From: Spongospora subterranea
Lineage: Eukaryota > Endomyxa > Phytomyxea > Plasmodiophorida > Plasmodiophoridae
Direction of reading: 5' to 3'
Length of the DNA: 30,663 nt
NCBI GenBank assembly: GCA_900404475.1
Contig: OUQQ01000383.1
Location: 1-30,663 of the forward strand
The position numbers and the translations under genes are program-made. Below are positions 10,001 to 21,365 of the stretch, in pieces (within the stretch, counting starts at the first letter, position 1; every line of letters begins with the position of its first letter). The notes under the pieces were generated by a model that was not told where the DNA came from, did no database searches, and saw nothing but the letters and a program-made list of their open reading frames with translations.

Positions 10001-13000
10001 ACAACGATCGTAAACGCCAGCCTCACCAAAGTTGAAAGATTAAACTCCACCAGAGATATTGAACGCGGATCTTTCATTGCTGAGAGAAAGTTAACTGGAA
10101 TAAAGGCAGTTTATGGGGTCCTGTTATATAAATCCGGCGACTACGTCAACTGTGAAAGTTGTCTTACAGAAGTATTGCAAGTCAATTCTCAGAATCGAAT
10201 CGCACTCATATTCCGAAGTAGGGCGAGGGTTAGACTGAAGAGGCTTGACGATGCCGCTTTGGATTTATCAGTCTATACTGAGACTTATGACGACGATTTT
10301 GGTGCTTTGTATCAATTGGGCAGAATCAATTTAGCTCTAAGCAGAACGACACAGGCTCAAACATGCTTCGAAAAATGTTATTCGAGCAAGCCGGACGATC
10401 TCAAAATATGTCTAGCAATGGCAGAAGTGTATTGTCGCCTGGGTCTCTACGAGAAGACCCAGACTTTTGCTGCCCTATGGTTTGTTGTAATTGAAATGTT
10501 CCTGTCCGGCGCGCTGACCTGTTGTTTATACTGCAGTATTGAAGCTGATCCGCATAACGTGCAAGCTTACTGTTTGCTGGTGGAATCTTTAATTCAGCTA
10601 AAACTGCACAGGCAGAGCATCGATGCAGCAAACATTTTGATCCGCTTGAACCCATTACAGATTGTCGGGTATCGGTTGCGGGGAACGAGCTATCTTGATT
10701 CACAAGACTATGATGCCGCCATTAAAGTCTGGTTTGACCCATATTCATTGCAAAGATGTCTGTGGATTTACGCTGACATCAGGATATGACGAAATGCCTG
10801 ANAATCAATTTAGCTCTAAGCAGAACGACACAGGCTCAAACATGCTTCGAAAAATGTTATTCGAGCAAGCCGGACGATCTCAAAATATGTCTAGCAATGG
10901 CAGACGTGTATTGTCGCCTGGGTCTCTACGAGAAGACCCAGACTTTTGCTGCCCTCTGTATTGAAGCTGATCCGCATAACGTGCAAGCTTACTGTTTGCT
11001 GGTGGAATCTTTAATTCAGCTAAAACTGCACAGGCAGAGCATCGATGCAGCAAACATTTTGATCCGCTTGAACCCATTACAGATTGTCGGGTATCGGTTG
11101 CGGGGAACGAGCTATCTTGATTCACAAGACTATGATGCCGCCATTAAAGTCTGGTTTGACCCATATTCATTGCAAAGATGTCTGTGGATTTACGCTGACA
11201 TCAGGATATGACGAAATGCCTGACATTGGATCCCAGCGATTACAATTCAAGCTTTCTGATCGCCGTCGCTGCATTGCATTTGAATCGCTGGCAGGATTGT
11301 ATTGACGCCGTGAATCACAGCCTGAAGATGAAGCCTCATCAGCTGCGTTGCCTGTTGATTCGCGGACAGGCATACAACAGCATGTCAAAATGGAATGAGG
11401 CCATTGACGATTTTATTGAGGTTCATCAGTTCAACGTGTTCTGAGATCAACAGTTTACAATTTTGGCTCAGGTATTGCATATATCCCCTCACAATGTTCC
11501 TTGCCTAATGGCGAAAGCCTTTGCTGAATATCAAGTGGGAAAATATCCAGCTGCCGTTCGCGATTACTCATCTGTGATTGAGCACGAACCCGGGAATGTG
11601 GACGCCCTGTCAGGCCGAGGGGCAATAATCGAACTTCATATTGACCGTGAATCCAGTCGTGGAAATGGAATGCTGGATTTAAATCTAGCAGATACACTAG
11701 ATCAGTATGGGTGTCGAGTATCACTGCTGAAAGCAATCTGTTTTCAAAAGAAAGGCATGGTTGCAGATAGCGCCGGGCAATTTAGCAAGTTTTTGAAGAA
11801 GTATCTTCAAGGGCATTTACTGCCAACAACAACCATCAGCCAATGCGATCCGTTTGCGATAAGTAGTGAAGATATAGCGTTAATCAACAACATATTGGGC
11901 AAGATGATTGCTGAACAGGCTGCGATTGCAGTCCAAAGCAACAGTTTGAAGCCGGTTGACGAGGTTCGACCATCGTTCAATAGGAAGCAGTCCATGTCAG
12001 GTGCGATGTCGAGGGAGAGAAACAGGATTATGCAACTTCGAGAAGCACTGGCCCATTTCCAAAAGGCGTCGATTCATCCCGCTATTCGCAGTGTCAGCAT
12101 GCAGAATGCTGGGCTCATCCTTGTTCGTATATTTCGGCCCAATGTAATTTCACTAAAATTCTGACTCTTTGAAATAGTGTCGCTTAGGAAGGATGAACGA
12201 GGCTTTTACGATGTTTGACAAAGCGTCCGCGGCAGATTCATCGAATATAATCGCGGCAAATAACTTTGCGGTTTGTCTGCAAAAGTCAGGAAATTCGGTG
12301 CACGCATTGAGGTATTTTAGTTTAACACAATCCCATCATGCGTTGATACCAGTTTCGAATAGATGGATGCGGACCGCCCTCAATTTAAATGATCATTGTC
12401 CGATCGTGTTATACAACATTGCGACGCTGCTAACGATGATGGGCAGTTATAGGGACGCGCTTTCGCATTTTAACCGATTGCTTCAGCTGGATTCTACTCT
12501 TGCCGACGGAAAAAACAATCGAGGAGTCTGCAATCAGAGCCTCGATATTCTCGATGAGGCTGTCTCAGATTACAGTAACGCACTGGCGATCAATCCTGAT
12601 CATGTGCATGCTCGCTTAAATAGATTAAAAGCGTAAATATAATCAATGAGTCCTACTTAAGAATTCATATTTTAAGATCTACGTTTAGGTATGCTCAATC
12701 TATGGATTTCAAGTCAGCTCTTGTCGATGTTCACGTCGCTCGGCTGGTCAGCCACCAAACTCATTCCCAATATCTTGACCGCCTATATCGCTATTGCACA
12801 TCGTGGCAGTATGTTTTACAGGTTGCAACTGCTCATATGCTAGCTGGATTACAGGAATTGCCTCCCATTTGCTACATCGATAATAATTTTCCTATTCCCA
12901 TCGACGACACTTTGGTGGATCCCAGGTATCAGAGTAATCAGTTTAACGGCCTGTGTTGACTGACTCAACTATCTGTTTCATAGTCAAGTTCCAATTACGG

Positions 13001-14003
13001 CATCGTCAGAAAACCAAGCTTTAACGATGCTTTTAGAAAGTGTTGACGATTCCAATATAAAGAATGCAATAGTTTTGGCCAAAAACTGCCAAGCAAAACG
13101 TCAAACCAGCCGAGTCCTCCAGTTGCTTCTTGATACCATCTATACAGCTCCAGTTGCTGCAAATGCCGACTTGTGCGCGTTCTTAATCAAATGGCGATGC
13201 GTTTTACTTATACAACAAGGCGACTACAATGGCGTGACAAACGATCTTGAACACATCGTCTCTGGCAAAAAGGTTTTGCCTCCATCGTATTCTGGTCTGA
13301 TAAATCTTGCTGGGCTCTTAAAACACCACGTCGGAGATATTGAAGGAGCAATGGTTCGGTTTCAACGAGCAGTCTTAATCGATCCGCAAAACGTTGGTTG
13401 TTACAGATTGTTTATATCCAGTACTGATATATTCAAACCAGGTATGCGCGATCGTCAATTGTGCCAAAATGCATATTTTACGAGAATACTATTTTGATAC
13501 GTATAAATGCATTTCGAAAGCGATTGATACTGTTCAAGAGCGTCGACATTTATCAGCACCCCAGATAACACTGGCAGAAATGGTCAAAGCGTATGCATTC
13601 ACAATACGCAGTGGAACAACAAATTGGAGCGAGTTGGAAAGGCTACAGGGGTCTTTGGCAATCGCTTTGCACAACGTTGTACATACAAAGCATAATGCAC
13701 ACTTTATTTACACTGTCACAAGACAGGTGGATCAAGTAATGTCTATGTATCTGGACAAGTACAATGACGCTGTCGATCGGCCCGATTTCCTAGAAAATCT
13801 CGACACTTCTGAATTTGACGTAAGAAACATAAAGAGCACCTCTTCCATTACTAATCAAGAGTCGTTGATTAGACAACTTTGGCGTCGGTATTATCCGGAA
13901 TGGAAAAGGCATTCCAAGGCACTTAACCCGAAACGCTGTGGTAAACAATTCTTCATCAAAATAAACCTGCTTAAAGCATTAAAAATAATCAGTTGGGGTT
14001 TAG
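7074..14003 (+). CDS. Giant tetratricopeptide-repeat (TPR) protein, 11 exons, interrupted by two assembly duplications
   Basis: Exons: 7074-8940, 8997-10479, 10537-10726, 11205-11420, 11472-12122, 12178-12311, 12363-12632, 12689-12925, 12984-13392, 13442-13940, 13993-14003. With the duplicated 180 nt in exon 1 and the duplicate 10783-11148 left out, the model is 5,787 nt, in frame, 1,928 residues. The first half is helical with weak repeats. The second half has clear TPRs, such as YQLGRINLALSRTTQAQTCF, IEADPHNVQAYCLLVESLIQ, AFAEYQVGKYPAAVRDYSSV and LYNIATLLTMMGSYRDALSH. TPR superhelices scaffold multiprotein complexes. No signal peptide or catalytic domain is seen. Long TPR proteins of TTC6 type are a possible relative, not established. 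The last intron and 3-codon terminal exon are the least certain; an alternative frame runs to 14176. The stop lies 79 nt from the convergent importin stop. Confidence 0.82.
7189..7547. repeat. 179-nt tandem duplication around a single N (assembly junction)
   Basis: Copy 1 is 7189-7367, the N is at 7368, copy 2 is 7369-7547. They differ at one base (G at 7343, A at 7523). Copy plus N is 180 nt, so the reading frame passes through by luck, adding 60 spurious residues to the TPR protein. Two unmerged contig ends are the simplest explanation. Confidence 0.85.
10324..11223. repeat. Second duplication around a single N, with an intron present in only one copy
   Basis: Copy 1 is 10324-10801 (478 nt), the N is at 10802, and copy 2 is 10803-11223 (421 nt). 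The 57-nt difference is exactly the GT..AG segment 10480-10536. Apart from it there are two base differences: A10426 against C10905 (Glu to Asp) and A10477 against C10956 (silent). Both copies keep the following 56-nt intron (10727-10782 and 11149-11204). Confidence 0.88.
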
Positions 14004-14018
14004 TAAGTAGTCATTATC

Positions 14019-14042
14019 GGTGTATGTATGTATGTATGTATG
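14019..14042. repeat. GTAT microsatellite
   Basis: About five to six GTAT tetranucleotides in a row, between the stop codons of the convergent TPR and importin genes. It probably lies in the overlapping 3' UTRs. Confidence 0.8.
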
Positions 14043-14082
14043 TGAGTTACTATAACGTAGAAACAGGTAAGCAGCAAATTGA

Positions 14083-17000
14083 TTATCGCCCTCTTAGCTG
14101 CTGCAGCAATCCTGATGCCCACCGCGCACTGTCAACAACACTCTTGTCGTTGACTCCAAGCCCTGTAAAAGTATAAGCAAAGAACAGACCGTACTAGTTA
14201 TGTTGCATTTACCTTGTTGAAGAAGCGAATGGACACAAGGCGCCTCAAGGAAAGGCCTCATGGCCTCTCCAAGGTTCTGTATCAGATCACCAATGAGACC
14301 AATGGACGAGGACAATACTCCAGTTTCTCTGTCAGGATCGTTTGCGATCAATGTAAGTAAGTTGATAATAGGAGGAATAAACGGCTGAAATTCAGCAGCC
14401 TGACAAAGCAAGTCAACGGGCGATCAGAAGAAGTAAAAACACGAACCTTATTATCATCGGCTAAGCCTGCAATGATGCCTGTATACGTGTCCAATATACT
14501 GAGCCGCAATGCATTAAGGTAGTCAATAGAACCAAAGTCTACTTGCTCAAACTTGGCCTGTGATGCGTCAACTAACATCCGCATAACAAAAGCCACGTAA
14601 CGATCGAACCCGCCTGAATTCAGGATACTTAAAAAGACAATTCAAACGTGAATACCCGGTTACCTTTCAAAGCAAGGGCAATATCACCAAAACACGCAAT
14701 GATATGAGGATTAACAGATCGATCCAAATTTGGATTAGAGAGATCAATTAACAAAATATTGACAAACTCATCGCAATACGGTGCAACGTTGGATCCTAAT
14801 GCTCGGCAAATATCACCAAGTACACCAACAGACACTTGGCAAACCTGGGAAGAATGAAAAGCAGCAAGACAAACGGAACGGTTGCGGACAAACCTGAGGC
14901 TCAAATGTGTTTTTGAGACCATCGATGAGAAAGGGTTTCAAGGTGTCCATGTACTTGATGAAACCGCCCTTGACGCAGGAGGCAATAGCACCAATCGCCA
15001 TGAATGCCTGCAAAAGATCAGCAAAGAAAAAGGATGTTCTGACGAGATACTTCTTCACTGAGAGTGGCACTCTTGCTTTGAAGGACACGAAGAAACATCA
15101 TCATGAGAGAATCAGCATGGTGAACAACAGTGTCAGGCGTAAGTCGGACAATGATAACTTGCAAGGCACCACACAATAATCCTTGAACTTCACGACCACG
15201 GTCGTCGCCAACAGGACCTGCAAGGACAAGTTGCAGTCTTTGCGAAAGAGCTTAATAAACATCTGATAGCGGAGAGCAAGTTGATTCACCTATTCATCAA
15301 TGTGAGAAGTAGCTGCTCTATGATTCTGAGGCAATCTTTGGCTGCAGTAGATATTAAGACACTAATGGCCTCGTATGCAGAGCAGAGCAATCGAGAATCT
15401 AGAAGATCAGGTCGATCGGAAGCTTCAAGTAACGCAGATACTAGGCCTTCAAAATACTAAACAACACTATGAACTCAAATACGGAGCGCAGACAAAGAAA
15501 TACCTTAGAGAGTTCAGAAGTTGGCTGTTCCTTAGATTCGATAGCTTCCGCAAGGCAATGAATTGCCCAGCAAATATGCCCAGCAATTGGAGGATGGTCT
15601 CGCAGCCCAACGACAAAGGCGTTCATTAATTTGTTCAGCATCGCTTGGTCGATAATCTCGGGCAAAACATCACATATACGGCCAACAGTCCATGCAGCCG
15701 TGTCACGAACGTGAACAGAGGGATCCGTCATATGCCCAAGGATGACTAGTCAATAAAGTTTATACTCGATGCGAATGCTGCTTAAAAAAATGTTACCATC
15801 AAAAGCGACAGAGACAAGATGGCCAAGGTGTTGCTTGGAAGGACCGTCGAGGATTGAACCAAAAGCTAACGTTGCAGCTTCTCGAGCGTGCCAGTTCTCG
15901 GACCTAATGTTCTGCTCTATAAAAGGAAGGATATGAGGAACGATATCATCTCGAACGGCTTGCGCCAGCAAAGAAAGACAGAGTCCTGTTAAAAAAGAAG
16001 CATCAGAAACGCAGACTCGTAACAAAAAAGCAATTGGAACCTGCTGCGGTTGCTACGTTCCAGGTATCATCAGAAAATTCATCTGCGTCTTCGGCTTGTT
16101 TCATCAGACATTCAACAATCAATGGAACAAGCGGCGCCAGAACCACTTTGGCGAAATGACGGCAAACGCGATAAGGCGCCTTGTTCTTTTCTAAACACTA
16201 AAACAGATTCGTGTCAGAGTTAACGACCACTTCTGGCGGCATAATCACAACCTCTTCGACAATCTCTCCAATCAAGATCTCTTCGTCACAGATACTGGAC
16301 CAGAACTCAAAAGCTTGAAGCGCCACCTCTTCAGCATCGTTGGTGATAGCATTTCGAGTCAACAGAAATATCTAAAACAAACAGATTATCGGCATAGTGA
16401 TGTGGACAATAAGATGATGGACATACTGAGTTCATGTATGGGTCAATTTGATCATAATAAAGCGATGCGACTTTGACTAAGCATAAGAAGGCAGCAACCC
16501 GAACTTTCATTTCTGGCGAAGCAGCAGCTGACATAATCATCGACATAATCAAATCTCGCTCACGATCAACAAGCTAGGCTCAAGTATAAAAAAAAAAAAA
16601 ATGATTCCTAGCGGAAACACACCATGTTGTTCTTGGCAAACTCCAAGGAATTTGCCAAAGCAGAGGTTGCCGCTAGCTTAACATTCTGATTTGTCTCAGC
16701 ATCCATCATTCCTTGGGATATAGCGTTCAGAATAGCGCCTGAGCTGCCTTGCAACTGATCAGGACACTAAAAATGACGATGTCAAAATTAAGACACAGCC
16801 GTTGGACAACATAAATTAAGCAAACTACCTCTTCGCAAACGTATCCCAGAGTTTCAAATGTACTCTGCTTCAAATCTGGACTAGGAGCAGCACTGATATT
16901 GTGCAATAAAAGTTCGATTAAGTCCGGCCATAGCCCTTGTGGCAACTCTATAGCGGCAATTTTGGCAATGACCATGGCGGCAGTCGATCTAGCTTCTCTC

Positions 17001-17475
17001 AACGGCGATGCGAGAGTTGCTAAGACGGCGTGCTTGATTGCAACTCGAACCTGCAACGAACCAATTAGTTCGATAATTGAATATTGGTCCGAATTCTCAC
17101 TTCATGTTGAAGACCGTTCCAACGTTGGTGCAATATAGCCTGTCTGGCATCGTCCTTGGCGACGAGGGAGTTTTTCAGCAAAATACCGGCAAGATGACGG
17201 GAAACAGGGGGTTTCTGTGGGTCCCGAAGTTCGGTACACAGAGAAGTGACGTAAACCGGCTGAAAAATAGAATAAGATCTACCGAGCGAAAATGAGAAAA
17301 AAGAGAATCGCTACGTACGAATTTCTCTGCTTCCAGCTTCAACAACCCCTGTTCGGCTGGCGTTCTCAATGACGCATCTAACGAACCATACGTGAGAACA
17401 CTAACAGACGCTTCATTAAATCGAACCTGGAGCGCTGGCGTGAACAAGAAGGTCGGTGATAGAGATGGCCTCCAT
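14083..17475 (-). CDS. KPNB1: Importin beta-1 (karyopherin beta 1), 17 exons
   Basis: Minus-strand exons: 17475-17427, 17377-17319, 17259-17101, 17050-16829, 16766-16623, 16573-16427, 16371-16252, 16197-16041, 15985-15797, 15745-15504, 15456-15290, 15237-15051, 15007-14894, 14844-14664, 14613-14447, 14399-14213, 14162-14083. All phases agree and give 856 residues (human about 876), all HEAT-type helices. Strong family blocks: [91 protein letters not shown], and the C-terminal [14 protein letters not shown]. The protein carries importin alpha-bound or direct cargo through the nuclear pore and releases it on RanGTP. The ATG at 17475 gives [13 protein letters not shown], which suits the usual N-terminus. 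The intron at 16198-16251 has nested shorter alternatives that also keep frame; 54 nt fits family spacing best. The intron at 16574-16622 carries a 13-nt T run. Confidence 0.95.
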
Positions 17476-18026
17476 TGGAGTCCCGATTTGATTGCCGTAA
17501 TCAATCTCTTTGAGGTAGATGATGAAGGATGATTAGAGAAATGCGCAAGGTTGCGATTCGGACATACAGTAACCGCTGATGACAGTGGCGCCTCCCGCAC
17601 TCGCATCAGCAGTCCGGGGGCGCAGTGGTAGCGTTGGCTGCACTAAACTGAACACAATAAAATGGCGCCGAATCGACAACCAGGGTGAGTGACTTGCAGG
17701 AATGTTTCGATTGGATCAAGCAATGTCGAGAAAACAGCAAATTACTTCCTCAAGAACTTAGATTCAGAACAGCATCACAGCGAGATTATTTTTCTGGCAT
17801 CAAAAAAGGAGTTGGGATTAATTCACGGCAACTTTGAAAGTTTTTTGCTTTAAAATTTTATTGCTAACTCAATGTTGTGCCATGTGTATAGTATTCCGTC
17901 GCTCTTGATCGAGTTAAATAATAAGTGGAGCATATTTATTAACCGACTTGATGATGGAAGAAGAGACCTTGCAAAGATCATACATCGCGTAATTGCTGAA
18001 AATAAATAAAATACTCGTAAGAGATC
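17476..18026. other. Intergenic region: importin upstream region and downstream of the solenoid gene
   Basis: No gene seen. It must contain the importin beta promoter and 5' UTR (minus strand) and the 3' end of the 18027-21365 gene's neighbour space. A GGGGGCGCAGTGGTAGCG block near 17616 recalls a tRNA A box, but no tRNA fold follows. Confidence 0.5.
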
Positions 18027-21000
18027 TCAAATAAAAAGACGCATCAACTGTGAAGACGACGTGGATGATGATAGGGCTGACAGAAGTGATTCTGAAGATT
18101 GCCTAGAATAAGGAGATCGAAGAAGCGCTGCAACAATCTGAATTGCATTATTGCAGAGGACAGGATCATCAAAAAATACGCTTTTGTGCTCGATCAGCAT
18201 CGTCTTGATCATTTCTGGGTCATCATTAACACATACGGTGATGAGTTCCAAAGCGATACGTCGTATTTGGATTGGAATCGTCACCATCAATGCTAACGAC
18301 ATGAGCGATGAAAGCGCCCGACTTGATAAAACTGCCATCGAATACATGGTATCGATCAATGAGGGTAACTGACCTATTTGTTCCAGGCAATTGCTCTGGA
18401 TCGCCCTTTGAACAACATCACCGATCAAGTCTGGCAACTGAGGAGAATAGGGCGCACATATCCGGATTGCCAACCAAACGGGGTCAACACTCTGGCAGCA
18501 CCGTTGGACCGCATGCTCGAACAAATCCGACACTAGTAGGGACACGAACTCGGGCCTTCGACGGCACAGCTCTGGCAGAATGTTTATGAAATCGCGACAG
18601 GGATCACCTTCAATCAGTAGATATATGCATGAAGCATCGTATGCGCCAATATCCGATACTGATCGGTTTTTTCTTGATGAACGAAATCGAGCAATCCAGT
18701 CAAGCTGGCTTAATTGATGAAGGTAGGCTGACAAGAATGGGAACTGTTCAATCAAATTAAGAAGGAGGCCCTCATAGGCAGAAACCTGGCAGAAACCGAT
18801 TAAAATCTGAACAATCATCTCACGAGCTTCGAATATATCAGCCGAGTTTTGCAGCAAAAATGAGAACACCGCACGAATAGAAGCCATCGTACACTGTGGA
18901 CCACATGAATTAGAATCAAATTCAGCCCCGGTTTTAAGAGCGTTAACCGAACATTGACTAGGAATAATCACCAATATCGACAAAAGGGCGACTATGTCGG
19001 GCATTGAAAGACCGATGGCAGCTCGGCAGCAATGATTAGATTCTTGGGAACCAAGAGCATAAAGAGCGTGGGAAATACTATGGAATGTGTGGCGCTGAGT
19101 TGATAGCATAAGAACATTCATCAGATCTGGCAGAATGAGTTCGATTAATGATGAATATCGAGTTGTGGAGTAAATGAGGGTGAACTCCAAGCAAGAAATT
19201 AGAGAGATCATTGAATGACATGGGTCGCCACCGGTCAGTTTTGAGTTAAACATATCACAAACGTTGACGCATTGGTTATCGATCAGCGTCGTGATAAATC
19301 GGCCGTAATTATGGCGATAATTCGTCTGGTCGCAGTGCAAAATCGTCGTAGTATTGGTGATATTGCCAAACAATAAGGTTCTCGAAAACGACGGTGCCGA
19401 ACGGGAAAGCAGAACCGTATCATGCGGCAGCAGATGAACGATGATCGCAAACACATTAGGTTGCGTCAAAGATAGGGAGTGGATGGTTTGACATAAACCA
19501 ACAATAGGTACTCCATGGAATATATGTGAAATCGCCTGAAACCAATCATCACATGAAAGTCCAATCAAGGGGATTTCACCGGTTGTCACAATTCTCATAA
19601 AATACTGAATCCAAATATCGAATGCAGCTGGATTATGAGGAGCACGATTTGCAAGGCCTATGGCGACAGATCGCCAGACGATAGCAGGTAAATTGACGGC
19701 AAGACGGAAGCTATCGCCAGAGAGAAAATCGGTCAAAAATGTCTCGACTAGACTCTGCCCAGCCGCCAAGGATGCCTTGCTTAACGCGTCCATGGATATC
19801 GGCCCTTTTGAAGTCATTAACATTGCTGAAAGGAGATATGAAGGAGTCGGATTCAGCGACGAAACAACTGAAGATTGAGGCAGCATATCAAGGAGACCGC
19901 GAGTTTGTAAAGCAGAACGCAGACGAGATGTTCCTGCACGGAACGCGATCGCTAACGACGTGGGTAAGGAATCCATATCGGTAGATCCGGACAGGCTTTC
20001 GAGATCGCGAACCAGATTGTCAGCGGCTCCTGCTTGTAAATCATCGGCTAAAACATCGCCGTCGCTGATGTTCTGGGCCCAATGAAGCACTCGTGTTACC
20101 AACATCCGATAACGTTCAACTGTCGACGATGGCGAAAAATTCTGAAGGAATGAAGGTAAACTGGTGATAGCGCAATGAAAAGTGAGTAACGACGGGCTCG
20201 CGAATGGGTTGGATAGTAGAACCTGCATGTCGTCTTTAGCACACTTGGCCTTAAGAATGATGGAACGAGAAATAGTATCTGATAATACTGTAGATCGACC
20301 TTTGAGGTAATCCTTGACGAGTTCGATTCCCTTCGGCAGTGACGCAGCCACATAACAATATCCTGCATCTATCAGCTGTCGGACCTCATCAACTGTGATG
20401 GCCCATTCATGTATTTCATATGACGATTGTAGTGAAATTGTCATGACGCATTGAGTTATCGAGCAGAGCGCCAATTCGACAGACGCCACATATACTGTCA
20501 TCGCCTTCAGCTTCTGAAATATTATCAATAGTCTCTGATCAGCAAGCTGGTTGTCCTTGTATCGCCATTGACGACAAAGTCGTCTGACCAGAGTTAGGAA
20601 AATATCCTGCAGGGGACCACAAATGGGAGAACCTCGATCGCCCAGACCCGGCGAATCAAATTTATGAGCAACTTCTAGATTATCTCTTGACAGACATGAA
20701 ATCAAAATGCTGATCTCCTCTTCGAACACGTCGGCATCGTTAATGTCATCGTTCGTCATCATCTCACTGAGGCCTCGAATTGTGGACAGAGAGGAGACGA
20801 TGGCATTATTTGTGGTTTCTTCGCTATTTGAGGGCAGAAACGGACCGCTCGGAAAAAGATGACGATCCATCAAAAATTCGCACAGGCTTCGGATGATGGA
20901 AGGGCGATCTTCAGTTTGAATAATTCCGGAGGCGAAACAAATATCTTCAAGAGCAGTTAGGGATGACCATCTACATCTGATCCATTGGTATGAGCTATCC

Positions 21001-21365
21001 GATATCATGTACATTGCTGATGGCAGGAAGGAATATCGTGGAGAATCTTTGTCGACCAAGGTCTGGAAAAAACCAGTCAACGAGGGCAAATTTACAGGAT
21101 TGGCGTTTCGCAGACAGAGCCGGATATCATCAGGATGAAATTTGGCATTGATGTTGATAAGAATACTAACATACGATGTGAGGGCATTTATGGCTTCCGG
21201 TATCCCCACACATGCTAACTTATGAATCGGCTCCAGAACAACAACCCGAGTGGAACGAACCAGATCGAAAATCGAAAGGAGTATTTTCTGGTTTGAATAA
21301 TACAAGCGAAGAAGCCCTGCTATCTGGAGCTGGACCTGATCTTTCTCAGTGATGTAAGGTTTCAT
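18027..21365 (-). CDS. Large intronless helical (HEAT/ARM-like) protein, family unknown
   Basis: One uninterrupted frame of 1,112 residues from the ATG at 21365. The reading frame stays open upstream, through an Ala/Pro-rich stretch, to a TAG near 21474, so an upstream exon or start is possible. The sequence is rich in Leu, Ile and Ser and looks like paired amphipathic helices throughout, with a low-complexity C-terminus (SALSSSTSSSQLMRLFI). There is no signal peptide, membrane segment or catalytic motif. Recognisable stretches include LQDIFLTLVRRLCRQWRYKD and DPCRDFINILPELCRRRPEF. The size and composition suit a solenoid subunit of a large assembly (Integrator, Mediator and nucleoporins were considered), but I could not match any of them. 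It has no introns, unlike importin beta next door. Confidence 0.8.
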   Translation of the reverse strand: MKPYITEKDQVQLQIAGLLRLYYSNQKILLSIFDLVRSTRVVVLEPIHKLACVGIPEAINALTSYVSILININAKFHPDDIRLCLRNANPVNLPSLTGFFQTLVDKDSPRYSFLPSAMYMISDSSYQWIRCRWSSLTALEDICFASGIIQTEDRPSIIRSLCEFLMDRHLFPSGPFLPSNSEETTNNAIVSSLSTIRGLSEMMTNDDINDADVFEEEISILISCLSRDNLEVAHKFDSPGLGDRGSPICGPLQDIFLTLVRRLCRQWRYKDNQLADQRLLIIFQKLKAMTVYVASVELALCSITQCVMTISLQSSYEIHEWAITVDEVRQLIDAGYCYVAASLPKGIELVKDYLKGRSTVLSDTISRSIILKAKCAKDDMQVLLSNPFASPSLLTFHCAITSLPSFLQNFSPSSTVERYRMLVTRVLHWAQNISDGDVLADDLQAGAADNLVRDLESLSGSTDMDSLPTSLAIAFRAGTSRLRSALQTRGLLDMLPQSSVVSSLNPTPSYLLSAMLMTSKGPISMDALSKASLAAGQSLVETFLTDFLSGDSFRLAVNLPAIVWRSVAIGLANRAPHNPAAFDIWIQYFMRIVTTGEIPLIGLSCDDWFQAISHIFHGVPIVGLCQTIHSLSLTQPNVFAIIVHLLPHDTVLLSRSAPSFSRTLLFGNITNTTTILHCDQTNYRHNYGRFITTLIDNQCVNVCDMFNSKLTGGDPCHSMISLISCLEFTLIYSTTRYSSLIELILPDLMNVLMLSTQRHTFHSISHALYALGSQESNHCCRAAIGLSMPDIVALLSILVIIPSQCSVNALKTGAEFDSNSCGPQCTMASIRAVFSFLLQNSADIFEAREMIVQILIGFCQVSAYEGLLLNLIEQFPFLSAYLHQLSQLDWIARFRSSRKNRSVSDIGAYDASCIYLLIEGDPCRDFINILPELCRRRPEFVSLLVSDLFEHAVQRCCQSVDPVWLAIRICAPYSPQLPDLIGDVVQRAIQSNCLEQIGQLPSLIDTMYSMAVLSSRALSSLMSLALMVTIPIQIRRIALELITVCVNDDPEMIKTMLIEHKSVFFDDPVLCNNAIQIVAALLRSPYSRQSSESLLSALSSSTSSSQLMRLFI

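Noticed and set aside
10783..11211. A second TPR gene or true internal repeat beginning at the N
   Set aside because: Near identity, including the intact 56-nt intron, and the N itself point to an unmerged assembly overlap and not a separate gene.
13993..14176. Longer C-terminus of the TPR protein reading through the GTAT repeat
   Set aside because: It gives a low-complexity tail and overlaps the end of importin beta. Splicing at 13941-13992 gives a clean stop at 14001-14003.
16198..16251. 27-33 nt introns nested at this site in importin beta
   Set aside because: They keep frame but add 7-9 residues that family spacing does not expect. The 54-nt intron matches the usual size.
17175..17606. 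143-aa minus-strand frame at the importin 5' end
   Set aside because: It reads through two introns and lacks an ATG start. The spliced model starting at 17475 matches importin beta far better.
17610..17690. tRNA-like block starting with GGGGGCGCAGTGGTAGCG
   Set aside because: It resembles a D-arm/A box, but I could not form an anticodon arm or an acceptor stem, and no standard T-arm sequence follows.
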